Positions 18,176 through 27,539 are shown, counted from the first letter of the stretch. The stretch is 64,000 nt of DNA from Pontibacter burrus (GCF_010686685.1 NZ_JAAGWD010000008.1:80246-144245); one strand, 5' to 3'. Numbers and translations: made by a program. The notes: generated by a model from the letters alone, not told the origin.

Positions 18176-18279
18176 TGGCGCGGATCTCTGATCCGTGACT
18201 TACTTATAAAGTTGGATCTGTGATCCAACTGGGCCAGAGGCCTAACTATAGTTCGACACGAGCGAGGACGCTCGCGCCA
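18176..18279. repeat. 104-bp structured intergenic repeat, copy 1
   Basis: It begins TGGCGCG and ends CGCGCCA, a 7-bp terminal inverted repeat. It contains four consecutive small palindromes: CGGATC-TCT-GATCCG, GTTGGATC-TGT-GATCCAAC (18211-18229), GGGCCAGAGGCCT and CGAGCGAGGACGCTCG. It also contains one AACTATAGTT. A second copy of the same length lies at 42977-43080 with matching structure. The surrounding 18039-18416 has no gene. Confidence 0.85.
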
Positions 18280-18416
18280 TAGTTAAAAACACAACTGTAG
18301 ATTTTCCCAGCCATAGACTTCAGCAAAACCATAGTTTTCTGCTCGCACAGAACAAAAGCTAAAAAGGTGCCATGCTATCACACAAGTTACGCTAAAGCTA
18401 AATCTCCGGTATATTC

Positions 18417-18458
18417 AAAAGCAAAGGCCGCTACCAAACAGTAGCGGCCTTTGCTTTT
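18417..18458. terminator. Strong terminator hairpin downstream of doxX-like gene
   Basis: An 18-bp perfect stem, AAAAGCAAAGGCCGCTAC / GTAGCGGCCTTTGCTTTT, with loop CAAACA. On the minus strand it lies just after the DoxX gene stop, and its T run also suits plus-strand transcripts. Confidence 0.9.
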
Positions 18459-18470
18459 GAGGTGTTCTAT

Positions 18471-18869
18471 TTAAATGGATTGTTTGGATGAAAGATGTGC
18501 TACTGCAGCCAGCGCTACCAGCCCACCCACAATGGCGATGTTCTGAATAAAGTCCATGATGGCCGTTTGCTGCATCATGCCTTCCATGTTCCAAAAGGTG
18601 TGCATCAGCAGCGTCATAGGCAGGATCAGCAGAATAAGCACTATAGCGGTTTGTTTTACTTTGATGCCGGCAAACAGCAGCAAGGCACCTACTAGTTCTG
18701 TAACCATAGCTGTACCTAACAACAGGGGCACAAAGGGCAGCCCTTTTGATGCCATCCACATGGCCGGGCCATCCCAGAACAGCGCTTTATGCAGTCCGGC
18801 TATCAGAAATGTAATCCCGATCAGGATGCGGGAGACAAGTACAAAGGTGTTTACAGTTGAATTTTTCAT
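18471..18869 (-). CDS. DoxX family membrane protein
   Basis: 132 residues with four hydrophobic segments, including FVLVSRILIGITFLIAGLHK, AMVTELVGALLLFAGI, TAIVLILLILPMTLLMHTFW and IQNIAIVGGLVALAAVAHL. The RILIGITFLIAGLHK start and the MVTELVGALLLF segment are typical of DoxX. Such proteins are associated with redox and sulfur stress, but a specific reaction is not established. It lies downstream of the porin gene on the same strand (83 bp), so they may be cotranscribed. Confidence 0.85.
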   Translation of the reverse strand: MKNSTVNTFVLVSRILIGITFLIAGLHKALFWDGPAMWMASKGLPFVPLLLGTAMVTELVGALLLFAGIKVKQTAIVLILLILPMTLLMHTFWNMEGMMQQTAIMDFIQNIAIVGGLVALAAVAHLSSKQSI

Positions 18870-18952
18870 GGTTTTATAGATTTAGTTTTGAATGAGTGAT
18901 TGAATGAATTTTGAATAGTTTTAAGCTGAATCCACTATAAAAATTTTCACGG

Positions 18953-20191
18953 TTAGAATACAAACTGTGCGCCCAGTGCCAGTTGGTTAGCAGAAGTGGT
19001 TTTGTACACTTCCTGCCCGTTCTCCAGCAGGCGCCAGTCGGTGTTGGCGCGGTACCACTCCAGGGCAATGCCCAGCGGACCAACATCATAGCGAAGCATT
19101 GGCACAATGATCTCATTTTTCAGGCGGGCGTTGCCGGGCACTTCGGCTAACACGTCAGTGTTATTCGGGTTGTCCTGTCCATACATCAGCCAGGCACTGA
19201 AATGTTTGCCGAATTTATACCCTGCCTGTCCCCAGGCGCCATAGCCTTCTATGTCACCGAACTGCAGCAGCTGGCCCCAGCTCTGGCCGATGGCGCGGCC
19301 CCAGTACGCATTGCCCTGTAAGGTTGCGCCGCCGTACACGAGCTTTGTGCCTGCCTGCACGGCTTTTCCTGCTAAGTTCTGGCGTTCGTCGCCCAGCACT
19401 AGGCGTTTGCGGTCGTAGTGTGTGGCCAGGTTTACTTCCCATTTCAGGATTTGGGTCTGGTTACTGATGTTCAGGCCCACCTCGGTTTGCGGCACACCTA
19501 TCTCTCCTTCATCGCGTCCATCGGCTTCGGCTTTCGGGCCGGTCCAGGAGCCACGGAACACGGCCAGGTCCAATCGTATTTTGGTGGCAGAGGTTGGACT
19601 GCTCAGGCCCTGGTACAGGAAAAGACCGGGGTTACGGAAGCCAATGCCACCTGCCGAGCCGTAGCCCATGGCAAAGTGTGTAATCGAGTTCGGGAAGTGC
19701 GCTACCATCGGGGTCCAGTTCTGGCCTAACCTTAACCTGGTCTGCCCTTTCTGAACTTCCACGTAGGCCAGGCGCACGCGCGGCAACAGGTTCTCGTCGG
19801 CAAAACCACCTGCGCCTGCGGTGCCACCTAAAAAGTCTATTTCGGCGCGACCAGTGGCGGTAATGCCGTGCGGCAGGTTGTAGGCTGTGCCTTTAAAAAT
19901 GAGCCAGGTCTTGCGCAGATCGCCGCCAAACTGGTGCTCGTCCTGGGCAGGTTGTTTCGGGTTGGCCCACATGGTAATAGCGCCATCGCCCATACCAAAG
20001 GTGCCATCCTGCACAAAGCCAGATGCCGTGATAATGCCGTTTATACTCGACCGGAAATAGGGCTTACCCGCCTGCGTGGTATCCGGTTTTGGCGTGGCCG
20101 GAAAGCTCAGGTCAATCTGGGCATGGGCCTGTTGGAGAAGCAGCGTGCTAAAAGCTGCTGCTGCAAGGGTGGTTTGTAGTACTTTTCTCAT
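18953..20191 (-). CDS. Outer-membrane porin family protein
   Basis: 412 residues. It has a signal peptide ending QQAHAQ, and the remainder is a run of amphipathic beta strands with short turns. Examples are TWLIFKGTAYNLPHGITATG, RVRLAYVEVQKGQTRLRLGQ and the terminal strand LALGAQFVF ending in Phe, as expected for barrel insertion. The RLGQNWTPM segment resembles DcaP/phosphate-selective porin-like proteins of Bacteroidota. The transported solute is unknown. Confidence 0.8.
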   Translation of the reverse strand: MRKVLQTTLAAAAFSTLLLQQAHAQIDLSFPATPKPDTTQAGKPYFRSSINGIITASGFVQDGTFGMGDGAITMWANPKQPAQDEHQFGGDLRKTWLIFKGTAYNLPHGITATGRAEIDFLGGTAGAGGFADENLLPRVRLAYVEVQKGQTRLRLGQNWTPMVAHFPNSITHFAMGYGSAGGIGFRNPGLFLYQGLSSPTSATKIRLDLAVFRGSWTGPKAEADGRDEGEIGVPQTEVGLNISNQTQILKWEVNLATHYDRKRLVLGDERQNLAGKAVQAGTKLVYGGATLQGNAYWGRAIGQSWGQLLQFGDIEGYGAWGQAGYKFGKHFSAWLMYGQDNPNNTDVLAEVPGNARLKNEIIVPMLRYDVGPLGIALEWYRANTDWRLLENGQEVYKTTSANQLALGAQFVF

Positions 20192-20461
20192 AGTTCTGTC
20201 TGTAAAACATTGGGAATAAGGCAGCTGGCCGCCTTCTCAGGGGCAGCTATAGTTTAAGGTTTATCGTTCTGGTTGACTTTATTTTGACGGCAGTGGCCCT
20301 TTGTTTCGGGACCTACCAGGTGCGCTGTGCGAAGAGACCGGTCTTTGTTTCAGCGGTGCAAAGGTCTATAGTTGTGACCCGTGGCTCAATGCACAAAGTG
20401 ACTGTTTTACTGCACAATTCTGCAGGCTGGGGCGGGTTGTAACTATAGTTTAACCGGACAC

Positions 20462-20677
20462 TTATTCGCCGAGCGCTTCTGCCTTGAAGCCGGCCTTTGC
20501 TATAGTTGCAATCACTTCCTGCTCTGAAAGCGAATCGGTTTTGATGGTGAGTACTTTGCCTGGGTTAGCGGTGTCCACGTTCCACTCGCAAACGCCTTCG
20601 GTGGCATTCAGCACCGGCGTTACCTTAGACACACAGCCGCCGCAGTTGATGTTGGTTTTGAATTGTAGCTCTTTCAT
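20462..20677 (-). CDS. Heavy-metal-associated (HMA) domain protein, copper-chaperone-like
   Basis: 71 residues of ferredoxin-like HMA fold. The metal-binding pair is in TNINCGGCVSKVTPVL (CxxC), followed by VNVDT-like strand WNVDTANPGKVLTIKT and helix EQEVIATIAKAGFKAE. It would carry Cu(I) or a similar soft metal in the cytosol. No P-type ATPase is adjacent, but an HMA-AraC fusion regulator lies 4 kb away at 24730-25299. Confidence 0.88.
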   Translation of the reverse strand: MKELQFKTNINCGGCVSKVTPVLNATEGVCEWNVDTANPGKVLTIKTDSLSEQEVIATIAKAGFKAEALGE

Positions 20678-20858
20678 GTTCTTGTAGTTTTATTTTGTTG
20701 AACATGTCAAAGGTAGCGGGTGTGCAGGCCAGGGATGTTACAGAATTTTGGGGGAGAGTTGCAGGATTTAGCGTGATGATTTTTACCGCAAAACCGACAG
20801 AAAATTTACCAGAATAATATTCATTTTCATTCTCCTATATTATATATATAGATATACC

Positions 20859-20866
20859 TATATTTG
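20859..20866 (+). promoter_or_regulatory. -7 box (TATATTTG) upstream of the TIR gene
   Basis: A perfect TAnnTTTG box in a very AT-rich stretch, 56 bp before the TIR start codon. No TTG is found at -33, so strength is uncertain. Confidence 0.45.
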
Positions 20867-20921
20867 CTTACATATAACTAATTAAATTTAAATAGATAAA
20901 ACTTATTTGTAACTGCTACCG

Positions 20922-21905
20922 ATGGCAAAACTTTATATATCCTATCAGCATACAGACGTCCAAATAGTTAGAAGTATAACCGAAGAATTGAGGCAAAGAG
21001 GTCATGAGATTCTTATGGATGATAGTGTATTAAAAGTTGGACAAGATTGGCGAAAAGCTCTACTACAATCTTTGAAAGAAGCAGATGGAGTGTTGGTGCT
21101 TATTACAGAAAAAAGCTTAGAATCTAAATATGTAGTGAGTGAGATTGGAACGGCAAGAGCTTATGTAGCAGAAAGCTCAAATAAGAAATTCATAATACCT
21201 GTTATATACGGAGCTATTCCAATACCTAGCTTTATTGAAGACTTATACTGTATTAGATTAGATCCTATCAACTTTTCCCAAGCTATTGACAAAATTGATA
21301 ATTCGATATCGAGCTTCTTAGGAAAGAAAGAAGCAGAAAAGGAAAATGAGAATCAAGAGAGACAACAAATTGAAATAAAGGCAGGTGATTATATAAAAGA
21401 TGCAACGAACGCCTTGAATAAACGAGAACTTCACAACCGGTGGATAGCTTATTTATGTTACATCATTGGATTTATAACATTAATATGGGGAATTCAAGTC
21501 GGGATCCAAGGATTCAAAGCAATTACTGACATACAAAGTTTGCTGGAAGAGTACCCTAATCAAGTTTGGGGCATATATATTCTTTCAATTTTAAAAAGTA
21601 CAATAATAATTGGTTTATTAATAGCAGGTTCTAAATACACTTTTACACTTGGAAAATCATTTATGCATGAAGCACTTAGAAATGCAGACAGAATACATGC
21701 TATATCCTTTGGCGAATTTTATCTTAAGGCTTACGGAGACAAAGTAGATTCTCATAATGATGTCAAGGAGGTGTTCCAACATTGGAATATTGATAAGCCT
21801 TCATCCTTCTCTGGTATAGAGAGTCAATCCTATGATCCAAAATTCTCTGAAAGTTTACTTGAAGTCATCAAGACCTTAAGTAATAAGGTAAAGAATAACG
21901 AATAG
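20922..21905 (+). CDS. TIR-domain protein with C-terminal membrane helices
   Basis: 327 residues. The N-terminal ~135 are a TIR domain: strand/loop KLYISYQHTDVQIV, then GHEILMDDSVLKVGQDWRKAL, GVLVLITEKSLESKYVVSEI and KKFIIPVIYG. The Glu in YVVSEIGTARAY is in the place of the catalytic Glu of NAD-cleaving TIRs. A charged coiled linker (KKEAEKENENQERQQ) leads to two transmembrane helices (about 170-195 and 213-240) and a cytoplasmic tail. Base composition is much more AT-rich than the neighbours and CTATAG motifs are absent, so it looks acquired. A defence role is plausible but no partner gene is adjacent. Confidence 0.85.
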   Translation: MAKLYISYQHTDVQIVRSITEELRQRGHEILMDDSVLKVGQDWRKALLQSLKEADGVLVLITEKSLESKYVVSEIGTARAYVAESSNKKFIIPVIYGAIPIPSFIEDLYCIRLDPINFSQAIDKIDNSISSFLGKKEAEKENENQERQQIEIKAGDYIKDATNALNKRELHNRWIAYLCYIIGFITLIWGIQVGIQGFKAITDIQSLLEEYPNQVWGIYILSILKSTIIIGLLIAGSKYTFTLGKSFMHEALRNADRIHAISFGEFYLKAYGDKVDSHNDVKEVFQHWNIDKPSSFSGIESQSYDPKFSESLLEVIKTLSNKVKNNE

Positions 21906-21956
21906 CTACTTGATAGAGTCAGTCTCTGCTCTAATAATTTCATATTTGAACTATAC

Positions 21957-21994
21957 AAACCCGCCACGAAGTCCAAACCCTGCGTGGCGGGTTT
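21957..21994. terminator. Terminator after the TIR gene
   Basis: Stem AAACCCGCCACG / CGTGGCGGGTTT with a 14-base loop, 51 bp after the stop codon. T-rich on the plus strand. Confidence 0.8.
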
Positions 21995-22158
21995 CATTTT
22001 CAACAACTATAGCCCATATCCATATACCTTGATTACCTTCCATTCAACGCACTTTCTAAAATTTTAACTTTTAGAAACCTCAACTTTGAAGAGACATTCA
22101 AATGTGCCTACTTTAATGAAAGTGAACTTATAAAACTTCAACTATCAACCCTCCAACT

Positions 22159-22539
22159 ATGATCGAATCTGTATCAGCTATAGTCTTCGCGGTGCTAACC
22201 GGAATTGTCATCATTTTTCAGGCGTGTCTGGCAGCGGGAGCACCATGGGGAGCGGCTTCTATGGGCGGAAAATATCCCGGAAAGTACCCATCAAAAATGC
22301 GGGTGGTTGCTATGATCAACATGCTGGTTCTGGGTTTTATTGCTGCTATCGTTTTATCTAAAGCAGATGTATTGCTACCACAATTAAAAACAGTTGCAAC
22401 GATAGGTATCTGGGTTGTTGTTGCTTTTTTTGTGTTGGGTACGGTTATGAATACCATCACCCCAAGTAAGATCGAGCGCATCTGGGCGCCTGTTGCCTTC
22501 TTACAATTGGTCACAAGTCTGATTGTAGCAATTGGTTAG
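22159..22539 (+). CDS. Small four-helix membrane protein, unknown function
   Basis: 126 residues with four predicted transmembrane helices: about 5-27, 48-67, 78-100 and 107-125. The loop between helices 1 and 2 carries APWGAASMGGKYPGKYPSKM, which is glycine- and lysine-rich. I recognise no named family. It is preceded and followed by CTATAG motifs and stands alone between the TIR gene and a convergent dehydrogenase. Confidence 0.75.
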   Translation: MIESVSAIVFAVLTGIVIIFQACLAAGAPWGAASMGGKYPGKYPSKMRVVAMINMLVLGFIAAIVLSKADVLLPQLKTVATIGIWVVVAFFVLGTVMNTITPSKIERIWAPVAFLQLVTSLIVAIG

Positions 22540-22568
22540 TTTTTAAGTGGTGAAAAGAAAACTATAGT

Positions 22569-23168
22569 TTACCCATACACCTTTAGCACCTGCCCCGTCA
22601 GCGCACTTTCTAAGCTTTTTACATAAGCATTCACCACCCGATGCATGGGTACAGGGTTGTGCCCCGGGAAACTGGCACCTATAGTTGCCACAGAGTCTTC
22701 TACCAGGCCGGGGCTGACGGTGTTTAGGCGCACGCCGTTTTCCAGTTCGGTGGCGGCGGCCATAGTAAAGCCGTGCAGGGCGCTGTTGATCATGCTCAGC
22801 GAAGTGCCGCCACGTATGGGTTCCTCGGCTAGTATACCGGAAGTTAAGGTAAAGGAGCCGCCGGGATTTATGTAGTGCTGGCCTATTAGTACCAGGTTTA
22901 TCTGCCCCATCAGTTTGCTGCGAATGCCTTCGTAAAAGTCGTCGGTGCGCAGGTCTGGTAAGCTGGCAAAAACCCCATGCCCCGTGGCCGAAACCAGTGC
23001 ATCAAACTTGCCTACCGTTTCAAACATTTCCCAGATGCTGTCGGGCTGCGTGATGTCTACTTTAACAGAGCTGCTTCTGCTGGCAGTTAATAGCTCGTGA
23101 CTTGGGGCGAGTGTTTGCTGCAGGTGGCGGCCAATGGTGCCGGTGGCACCTACTAAAATGATCTTCAT
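22569..23168 (-). CDS. Short-chain dehydrogenase/reductase
   Basis: 199 residues from the ATG at 23168 (MKIILVGATGTIGRHLQQTL), which has the nucleotide-binding GATGTIG motif. The family active-site region is unusual: the Tyr-x3-Lys pair is not obvious, and SLSMINSALHGFTMAAATEL occupies that place with Ser and Asn. The segment LNTVSPGLVEDS matches the SDR NTVSPG signature. Short for an SDR. The opposite-strand MFS gene starts 215 bp away, so the pair share a divergent promoter region. Confidence 0.85.
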   Translation of the reverse strand: MKIILVGATGTIGRHLQQTLAPSHELLTASRSSSVKVDITQPDSIWEMFETVGKFDALVSATGHGVFASLPDLRTDDFYEGIRSKLMGQINLVLIGQHYINPGGSFTLTSGILAEEPIRGGTSLSMINSALHGFTMAAATELENGVRLNTVSPGLVEDSVATIGASFPGHNPVPMHRVVNAYVKSLESALTGQVLKVYG

Positions 23169-23383
23169 AGTTTTATCTGTGCTATAGTTTATAGTTGCAA
23201 AGGAAGCTGATCTGCTCGCCGGCTCACTTATACAATTCAGGCTATCTGTTACAGAGTTTCTCAGAACACTGGAAATTTTTCGGAAGATTGGTACTTTTGC
23301 ACCTTCCCCTGAAAAAATCAGGTTTAAACTATAGTTGGCAGCTGCTTTATGTTGCCAGCCAGCACGCATTTTCTCAAAAAACT

Positions 23384-24679
23384 ATGAAAGATTCCAACCA
23401 GGCTCCGGCCGAAGCCGCTGATCCGGCTACCAGTACTCCGCAGGCATTTACCAAATACCAGGTATTTGTTGTGGCGATCCTTGCCATCCTGCAGTTCACT
23501 ATCATTTTAGATTTTATGGTGCTCTCGCCGCTGGGGGCACAACTTATCAAAGAGCTTTCCATCACGCCCAAACAGTTTGGCTGGGTGGTATCGGCCTATG
23601 CTTTCAGTGCCGGTGCATCGGGTTTACTGGCGGCAGGCTTCGCCGATAAGTTCGACCGCAAAAAGCTGCTCCTCATATTTTATGCAGGCTTTATCGTCGG
23701 CACGCTTATGTGCGGCCTGTCTCCCGATTACGTGTCGCTGCTGGTTGCCCGAATTGTGACCGGTTTGTTTGGCGGCGTTATCGGTTCCATCTCTTTTGCC
23801 ATCATCACCGACCTGTTCCCGATGCAGCTGCGCGGCCGTGTGATGGGCTTTGTACAGATGGCATTTGCCGTGAGCCAGGTAATGGGTATTCCGCTGAGCT
23901 TATACATTGCCAATGCCTGGGGCTGGCATGCGCCGTTCCTGGCGCTGGTAGGTATCAGTATTGTAACAGCTGTAGCTATAGTTGTTTACATGAAACCGAT
24001 CACGGCCCACCTGCAACTACAAACCGAGCGCAAAGCCTTTGGGCACCTGGTGCATGTGTTATCCGACAGGCATTATTTAAAAGGGTTTGCTGCTATTGTG
24101 TTATTGGCTACAGGTGGTTTTATGCTGATGCCGTTTGCCAGTGCCTTTACCGTGTATAACCTGGGCATCTCGTTAGAAGACCTGCCGATGATCTATATGG
24201 TGACCGGTGTGTGCGCTATGATCGCCGGACCGCTCGCCGGTAAACTCAGCGACCAGTTGGGCAAGTACAAGATCTTTGCCTGGGGCTCTGTTATTACCAT
24301 GATAGTAACCGGAATTTACTGCACTATGGGTGTTTCGCCGCTTTGGCTGGTGCTGCTCATGAACGTGCTTATCTTTATCGGGGCAACGTCGCGCATGGTG
24401 TCTGCTTCTGCTTTGATGAGTGCCATTCCAGAGCCAGCCGACCGTGGCGCTTACATGAGTGTGCAGTCGTCGGTGCAGCAGGTGTCAGGAGGGGTAGCAT
24501 CCGTGTTAGCCGGCCTGATTGTGGTACAAACATCAGATGGCACCCTGCAACACTACGACCTGATCGGTTACCTGGTCGTACTTTCGACGCTCATCACCAT
24601 GGGCACTATGTATTACATCAACAAAGCCATTAACCAGAAAGCAAAGCAGGCGGAAGCTACCACTGCTGTGCCGGCTTAA
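23384..24679 (+). CDS. MFS transporter
   Basis: 431 residues from the ATG at 23384 (MKDSNQAPAEAADPATSTPQ). The longer open frame upstream runs through the divergent promoter region and is not used. Twelve transmembrane helices start at FVVAILAILQFTIILDFMVL. The MFS loop 2-3 signature is present as GFADKFDRKKLLLIFY. It resembles AraJ/drug-efflux type permeases; the substrate is unknown. It ends at a terminator shared with the convergent regulator. Confidence 0.9.
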   Translation: MKDSNQAPAEAADPATSTPQAFTKYQVFVVAILAILQFTIILDFMVLSPLGAQLIKELSITPKQFGWVVSAYAFSAGASGLLAAGFADKFDRKKLLLIFYAGFIVGTLMCGLSPDYVSLLVARIVTGLFGGVIGSISFAIITDLFPMQLRGRVMGFVQMAFAVSQVMGIPLSLYIANAWGWHAPFLALVGISIVTAVAIVVYMKPITAHLQLQTERKAFGHLVHVLSDRHYLKGFAAIVLLATGGFMLMPFASAFTVYNLGISLEDLPMIYMVTGVCAMIAGPLAGKLSDQLGKYKIFAWGSVITMIVTGIYCTMGVSPLWLVLLMNVLIFIGATSRMVSASALMSAIPEPADRGAYMSVQSSVQQVSGGVASVLAGLIVVQTSDGTLQHYDLIGYLVVLSTLITMGTMYYINKAINQKAKQAEATTAVPA

Positions 24680-24698
24680 GCTATAGTTTATACATGAA

Positions 24699-24726
24699 AA
24701 AAAGCCAGGTAATCGCCTGGCTTTTT
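24699..24726. terminator. Bidirectional terminator
   Basis: AAAAAGCCAGG / CCTGGCTTTTT with loop TAATCG, between the convergent MFS and HMA-AraC genes. Confidence 0.85.
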
Positions 24727-24729
24727 GTG

Positions 24730-25299
24730 TTATATCACCTTATCTATGGTCTTGCGTTTACTGGTTTTTATCTCTTTAAAATGGCTGGCGGTAAGACCTA
24801 TTACCTTTTTAAACTGGTTCGACAAATGCGCCACACTACTATAGCCCAGCTCATAGGCAATCTCTTTAAGGCTTAGCTCGTTGTAAACCAGCAGTTCTTT
24901 TACCTTCTCAATGCGCTGCAGGATCACGTACTTCTCTATCGTAACGCCTTCCGTAGCCGAAAACAGGGTGCTTAGTGTGCTGTAATCCACCCCCAACTTC
25001 CGGGCCAGGTACTCCGACATGTTCAGGTGCATGCCTGCTTCGCCCTGCTTATGTATAAGCTCAATCACGGCCAGTTTTATTTGCTCTATCAGGCGCGCCT
25101 TGCGGTCGTCCAGCAACTCAAACCCATTTTCTGCCAGCACTTTTCTTATAGTTTCCAGGTCGGTGATTTCGCCGGTAATTTCTGCTTCGCCTAACTCCAC
25201 CTGCTGCACCGTATAGCCCAGCTTTGACAGTTCTTCTTCTACCACACGCCGGCAGCGGTCGCATACCATGTTTTTGATGTAGATCTTTGTCGTCTCCAT
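24730..25299 (-). CDS. HMA-domain / AraC-type HTH fusion regulator
   Basis: 189 residues from the ATG at 25299. The first ~65 are an HMA-like domain (METTKIYIKNMVCDRCRRVV) with a CxxC pair and the usual beta-alpha-beta-beta-alpha-beta pattern. The remainder is an AraC/XylS helix-turn-helix (about 85-185) containing ELSLKEIAYELGYSSVAHLS and FKKVIGLTASHFK. A metal-binding domain fused to a DNA-binding domain suggests a metal-responsive regulator, with Cu(I) the obvious candidate. That is inference. The small HMA protein at 20462-20677 may be in the same circuit. Confidence 0.85.
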   Translation of the reverse strand: METTKIYIKNMVCDRCRRVVEEELSKLGYTVQQVELGEAEITGEITDLETIRKVLAENGFELLDDRKARLIEQIKLAVIELIHKQGEAGMHLNMSEYLARKLGVDYSTLSTLFSATEGVTIEKYVILQRIEKVKELLVYNELSLKEIAYELGYSSVAHLSNQFKKVIGLTASHFKEIKTSKRKTIDKVI

Positions 25300-25611
25300 A
25301 GTTTTAGTTTGTACGGCAAAAGTAGCGCTTCCCACTCGCCAGGCTTTTACATTGTTTTACCAAAGATTTACAGATTTTCTCTCCGGTAAAAGCCTTTCGG
25401 GCCAGCATGCACAATTGTGCAGGAGAAGCGCCGGTTTGTCTATTTCACGGTAGTCACCAGCGCCACAACTTTGTACCGCAATAAAACACGCACGCGCTGC
25501 ATTGCACAGGCTGCAAATCGGACAACAGCAGAAAAACTATAGTTCGCTTTGCTGACTGAGGCAACCAACGTCCACCTGTTTTCATCTATTATCAAAACGA
25601 ATCTAACCACT

Positions 25612-26472
25612 ATGAAAAAATTAGTACTCGCCGCTTTACTGCTGGCAGGAAGTTACGTTACACCTGCCGAAGCTCAAAAACAAGCTCAGAAAGAAAAACA
25701 GGCACAGGTTATGCTGCTGGGCACCTTCCACTTCTCGCACCGCAACCTCGATGTCATCAAAACTGAAAAGGAGGATCAGATGGACGTGATGACACCCGAA
25801 AGTCAGCAGGATATACAGAAAATTACGGGCAAACTGGCAAAGTTCAAGCCTACCAAAATTGCTATCGAAACCTTCCCGGAAGAGCAGGCAAAAGTAGACT
25901 CGCTGTACCAGGCTTACCTGGAGGGCCGCTACGAGCTGAAGGCAGATGAGATCGATCAACTGGCGTTCCGGCTGGCAAAGCAACTGGGGCATAAACGCGT
26001 GTACTGCATCAACGCCTGGGGCGACCTGGATACCTTTGTGAAGCCCGGAGCCAAAAATTTTGATGTGCGTGACGATAAGAAAGAGCGCTTAGAAAAGTTC
26101 TGGACCTACATGCAGGCCAAAACGAAAGAGCGTGGCAAAATTGACGATGCCATTTATAACCAGAAAGGCACCCTCTACGAAGTACTTCTGAAGTACAACA
26201 ATCCCGAAAACATCCGTCGCAAGCACGAGAACTATTTCCGGGACGCCTTTCAGTATGAAGAGCAACCATACGACTATACAGGTGTAGATTGGTACAATGC
26301 CAGCTGGTTCAGCCGCAACCTGCGCATTTTCCGCAACATCCAGCGCATCACCGAAAGCCCTGACGACCGCATTCTGGTCATTTATGGGGCTGGGCATTTA
26401 GCTACTATTCAGCAGGCTGTTGAAAGCTCTCCTACACACAGGTTAGTCTCTGCACATAAGTTGCTGAAGTAA
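25612..26472 (+). CDS. Secreted TraB/PrgY-like protein (DUF5694 type)
   Basis: 286 residues from the ATG at 25612, with a signal peptide (KKLVLAALLLAGSYVTPAEA). Conserved blocks are VMLLGTFHFSHR near the start, KIAIETFPEEQAKV in the middle and LVIYGAGHLATIQQAVE near the end. This GxxH...E...GxGH pattern is that of the TraB/Tiki-like superfamily, whose members may be metal-dependent hydrolases. The activity of this subgroup is not known to me. A strong terminator follows. Confidence 0.8.
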   Translation: MKKLVLAALLLAGSYVTPAEAQKQAQKEKQAQVMLLGTFHFSHRNLDVIKTEKEDQMDVMTPESQQDIQKITGKLAKFKPTKIAIETFPEEQAKVDSLYQAYLEGRYELKADEIDQLAFRLAKQLGHKRVYCINAWGDLDTFVKPGAKNFDVRDDKKERLEKFWTYMQAKTKERGKIDDAIYNQKGTLYEVLLKYNNPENIRRKHENYFRDAFQYEEQPYDYTGVDWYNASWFSRNLRIFRNIQRITESPDDRILVIYGAGHLATIQQAVESSPTHRLVSAHKLLK

Positions 26473-26522
26473 AACCGCACTATAGCAGTGGCGTCAGGTT
26501 CTGAAACGACAACAGCCATTTA

Positions 26523-26557
26523 AAAAAGCCGCTCCACCTAAAATGGAGCGGCTTTTT
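26523..26557. terminator. Terminator hairpin
   Basis: AAAAAGCCGCTCCA / TGGAGCGGCTTTTT with a 7-base loop, between convergent genes, with T runs on both strands. Confidence 0.88.
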
Positions 26558-26577
26558 TTGTTTCAAGTAATGAACTG

Positions 26578-27385
26578 CTACCTGCTGGTATAGATATACT
26601 GGATATTTTCTACTGAGCTATCTTCAAAAGTTCTGACTGCTGTTATTGGGTACCCACCTTCATTGTAAATAAAGGTAGACGTATAGCTTTCACCCATTTT
26701 CTGGTTGAGGATAACATCTTTTACTTCGTTGCTCAGAATATTATGCGGGGTCAGGAGAGGTTCGGGCACTACTTCGTATGCGTAAAATTCCATTGAGATC
26801 TGGTGTTGCAGAAAAGGCAAGCTTCCTTTAAAAGTATCGGTAGTGATAGAATACTCCTTGTTTTCAGTTCCTGAAGAATCTACCTTCTTTATTTTCACCG
26901 TGTTATTAGCTGCATAAGGTATACACATGTGTGCTTATCTGTGATATGATTCTTCCTCTTTGCCGGTATGTGCTTAGTTGTATCAACTGGCCAGTATTAT
27001 CGTAAAAAAACTCCTGAATTGAAGTATCTGACCATAAATTCCTTTTTACAATTTTATCTATTTGGCCTTTGGCATTGTAGGTAATGGTCCAGGTTGTGCC
27101 TGAGCTATTCGCAGCATACGTTAACCTACCCTGCGAGTCATAGTCTATAGTTGTAGTTCCTATTTCATCTGTCCCTTTTCTAACGGTAGCACCATCAATC
27201 GACACAATCTGATCCTTTTCATTGTATATATAGGTTAAATCTATGTTCAGGTAGCCGCCATCGGGTAAGGTGGTCTGAGATTTTTTGTAACGCAGTAGGT
27301 AGGTTCTCTCCGGAGCCGGTTCATCTTTAGAACAGCCGCCAAACACGAACAGCAAGGCAAGCAGCAAGAGTAGTTTTGTTTTCAT
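26578..27385 (-). pseudogene. Frameshifted lipoprotein with RHS/YD-like strands
   Basis: Two adjacent minus-strand frames make one protein. 27385-26906 starts with a lipoprotein signal (LLLLLALLFVFGGCSKDEP, lipobox Cys) and runs through YIYNEKDQIVSIDG, TTIDYDSQGRLTYA and WTITYNAKGQIDKIV, repeats like those in YD/RHS-type proteins. It breaks at about 26915. The second frame (to 26578) continues with TSTFIYNEGGYPITAVRTFE, the same repeat type. A TAA sits just upstream in the second frame, so it cannot be read through. This is either a real one-base frameshift or a sequencing error. Confidence 0.7.
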
Positions 27386-27539
27386 GAGGGGTTATAGTTT
27401 GATTGCTATAGTTAATAAGACTGCAAAAGTGCCATATCTCCCTAAAGCAAAACCTGTTGTGGTTAGAGCATACCTTAGAAAGGGTGTATAAATATCGCTA
27501 AATTTTAATACACTACAACTGAACACGATAGCCAAACAT

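Noticed and set aside
20922..21905. TIR gene as part of Thoeris or CBASS
   Set aside because: No ThsA-like, cyclase or other partner gene is adjacent. The neighbours are a porin-region HMA gene and a small membrane protein.
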